DNA of 15,431 nucleotides from DATKZB01 sp035528235 (lineage in GTDB: Bacteria; Planctomycetota; Phycisphaerae; FEN-1346), in contig DATKZB010000092.1 of NCBI GenBank assembly GCA_035528235.1, forward strand, positions 1 through 15,431. The letters are read 5' to 3'. Shown here one piece after another: positions 14,264-15,431 of this stretch. The position numbers were made by a program, and so were the translations under genes. The notes under the pieces were generated by a model, which was given only the letters and a program-made list of their open reading frames with translations, had not been told where the DNA came from and searched no databases. Each line of letters opens with the position of its first letter. The stretch's first letter is position 1.

Positions 14264-14270
14264 AACGTGC

Positions 14271-14292
14271 CACGGCTTGCTTGCAAGCCGTG
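14271..14292. terminator. hairpin, possible terminator
   Basis: CACGGCTTGC and GCAAGCCGTG are perfect 10-base arms separated by TT. It lies between the TPR operon and the next promoter, so it could terminate the operon; no T-run follows. It shares the GCAAGC core with the REP units and may be another repeat. Confidence 0.45.
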
Positions 14293-14323
14293 TACAACCT
14301 CATGTGCCGAACGTGAGGGCGCG

Positions 14324-14352
14324 TTGACTTGCCTGCCCCGCGGCGCTATACT
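14324..14352 (+). promoter_or_regulatory. near-consensus sigma-70 promoter
   Basis: TTGACT (14324-14329), 17 bases, TATACT (14347-14352). This is the best promoter in the window. Transcription would begin about 6-8 bases downstream, at or next to the GTG at 14360, so the mRNA should be leaderless. Confidence 0.75.
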
Positions 14353-14359
14353 GCCGCGC

Positions 14360-15238
14360 GTGCGTGCCATCGGCCTTATCGGCGCTTGCCTGCTCGTGTG
14401 CCTGGTCGTCGCGGCCGGCTGCGGCCGTCCGGCGGCCGCGACGCGGGGCGGCATCAACCTCAAGCCGATGACGCCCGACGCCGCCTCGGTCGCCGTGCCC
14501 ATGTTTCAGGTCCGCGTGGTCCGCCTTCAGCACCGGCGTCGGCCCGACGCCCCCGTCGAGGACATCTGGCGGCTGCTCGGCACCGCCAACGTCCCGCACG
14601 AGAAACGCGCCCTCTGGGAGGCCAACGACCTGCGCCTGGGCGACGGGGCCGGCCTGGCCGCCGAACGGCTCAACGAACTCCTGACCGAAACGCCCAACCG
14701 CCAGGCCCACGTCAGCGAACTGCTCGTCCGCGAGAACCTCGACTTCGTCATCTCGCTGGGCGGCGAACGCGACGCCCTCGACCTCCTGTGGACCGACGCG
14801 GGTGGCCGGTTGCTCGGCCGCCACTTCGACCAGGCCCTGGCCCAGTTCCGTTTCGTGTGCCGCACCGACCCCGCCGACCCCGCCGTCGTGCGCATCGCCC
14901 TGGCCCCCGAGGTGCTCTATGGCACGGAGCGGATGCGGTGGATCCGGGCCGAGCGGGGACTCATCCAGCAGATGGGGCGCGACGCTTTCGTCCTGACCGA
15001 CCTGGCGGCCGAGGTGGCCCTGCGGCCCGGCCGCATGCTGGCCATCGGCGGGAGGGCCCCGGCCGAGGGGCCCGGTCTCAGTTTCGGCGGGGCCGTCTTC
15101 TTCGAATGCCGCGGACCCGACATGTGGTACCAGACCCTCATCCTGACGGCCCAGCGGGCCGCACCCGGCCCAGCGACCCAAGGCGGCCGCGTGCCCTTCC
15201 TGCCGCCGCCCAAGCCCAGACCCGCCGCCGGTCCCTGA
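14360..15238 (+). CDS. putative lipoprotein, unknown function, probable leaderless mRNA
   Basis: Lipoprotein of 292 aa that I do not recognise. The short signal VRAIGLIGACLLVCLVVAAG ends in lipobox AAGC (Cys21). The mature part contains a helical region (ALWEANDLRLGDGAGLAAER and similar), a segment LDFVISLGGERDALD, and a Pro/Ala-rich C-terminus (PPPKPRPAAGP). No catalytic motif is visible. The GTG at 14360 is chosen because it keeps the signal and lies 7 bases after the -10 box; starts further upstream would precede the promoter. It has its own promoter rather than belonging to the TPR operon. The convergent aminotransferase gene ends 50 bases beyond its stop. Confidence 0.68.
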   Translation: MRAIGLIGACLLVCLVVAAGCGRPAAATRGGINLKPMTPDAASVAVPMFQVRVVRLQHRRRPDAPVEDIWRLLGTANVPHEKRALWEANDLRLGDGAGLAAERLNELLTETPNRQAHVSELLVRENLDFVISLGGERDALDLLWTDAGGRLLGRHFDQALAQFRFVCRTDPADPAVVRIALAPEVLYGTERMRWIRAERGLIQQMGRDAFVLTDLAAEVALRPGRMLAIGGRAPAEGPGLSFGGAVFFECRGPDMWYQTLILTAQRAAPGPATQGGRVPFLPPPKPRPAAGP

Positions 15239-15288
15239 CCAACCTGCTCCCACCCGAGGCTTGCCCGGCCGTGCGGCCTGGCGGCACG

Positions 15289-15431
15289 TCACCCGCCCGT
15301 CTCGCGGGCCACCAGGGCCCGGTACGCCTCGGCCAGTTGCCGCGTGACGGGGCCGGGCAGGCCGGTGCCGACCTCGTGCTGTTCGAAGCGGGCCACCGGC
15401 ATGACCTCCATGATGGCGTTCGTCAGGAACA
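15289..15431 (-). CDS. aminotransferase class IV, C-terminal part (cut by window end)
   Basis: The last 47 codons of a PLP enzyme of the branched-chain/D-amino acid aminotransferase or aminodeoxychorismate lyase fold. The visible end FLTNAIMEVMPVARFEQ followed by HEVGTGLPGPVTRQLAEAY is the family's conserved C-terminal block (FLTN...EVxPV...G.G.PGPVT). The stop is TGA at 15291-15289. The N-terminal part, with the PLP lysine, lies outside the window, so substrate class cannot be assigned. Confidence 0.85.
   Translation of the reverse strand, partial: FLTNAIMEVMPVARFEQHEVGTGLPGPVTRQLAEAYRALVARETGG

Overview
The window is a very GC-rich (by eye near 70%, not computed) stretch of a Gram-negative chromosome. 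The gene set suggests a planctomycete, perhaps Phycisphaerae-like: a beta-propeller phytase, a secreted FAD oxidoreductase with a helical repeat tail, lipoproteins, a long TPR protein, and a small IS200-like REP-associated transposase (RAYT) surrounded by hairpin repeats. There is no rRNA or other marker gene, so this placement is an inference. Many antisense reading frames are open only because of the base composition; I left them out.

Layout. Bases 1-666 hold a RAYT gene between inverted copies of a REP-like hairpin, followed by a cluster of GCTAGC sites. Bases 694-3456 (+) are a three-gene secreted group: 3-phytase, Tat-exported calcineurin-like phosphoesterase (start overlaps the phytase stop as ATGA) and a HExxH zinc metallopeptidase. 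A 28-bp palindrome follows. Bases 3579-6588 (-) are a carbohydrate-type ABC importer operon (binding protein, MalF-like and MalG-like permeases, all overlapping) without an ATPase. An inverted copy of the same 28-bp palindrome lies upstream of it.

Bases 6800-7327 (-) encode a secreted two-repeat DUF5666-like protein whose best start is a CTG. Bases 7429-9225 (-) encode an exported FAD-dependent oxidoreductase whose Rossmann entry appears to carry an internal deletion. Bases 9325-9758 (-) are a hicBA toxin-antitoxin pair. Bases 9835-11376 (-) encode a RodA-type SEDS glycosyltransferase with a large extra loop. It is divergent from an operon (+) of a lipoprotein (11472-12347) and a TPR protein (12374-14116), and a single AT-rich box between them reads as a -10 element in both directions. 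The TPR gene ends inside a REP array (14091-14263). After that comes an unknown lipoprotein (14360-15238) with a near-consensus promoter placed so that its mRNA should be leaderless. The window ends in the C-terminus of an aminotransferase class IV gene (-).

How the parts work together. The phytase, phosphoesterase and protease look like an extracytoplasmic nutrient-scavenging set, and the ABC importer would take up a small solute, probably a sugar or polyol. RodA, the TPR protein and the lipoproteins belong to envelope biology. The most interesting non-genic signal is one REP hairpin family that occurs beside the RAYT gene and again as an array about 14 kb away, where it supplies the stop codon of the TPR gene. 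I did not find a convincing new multi-gene defence or biosynthetic system.
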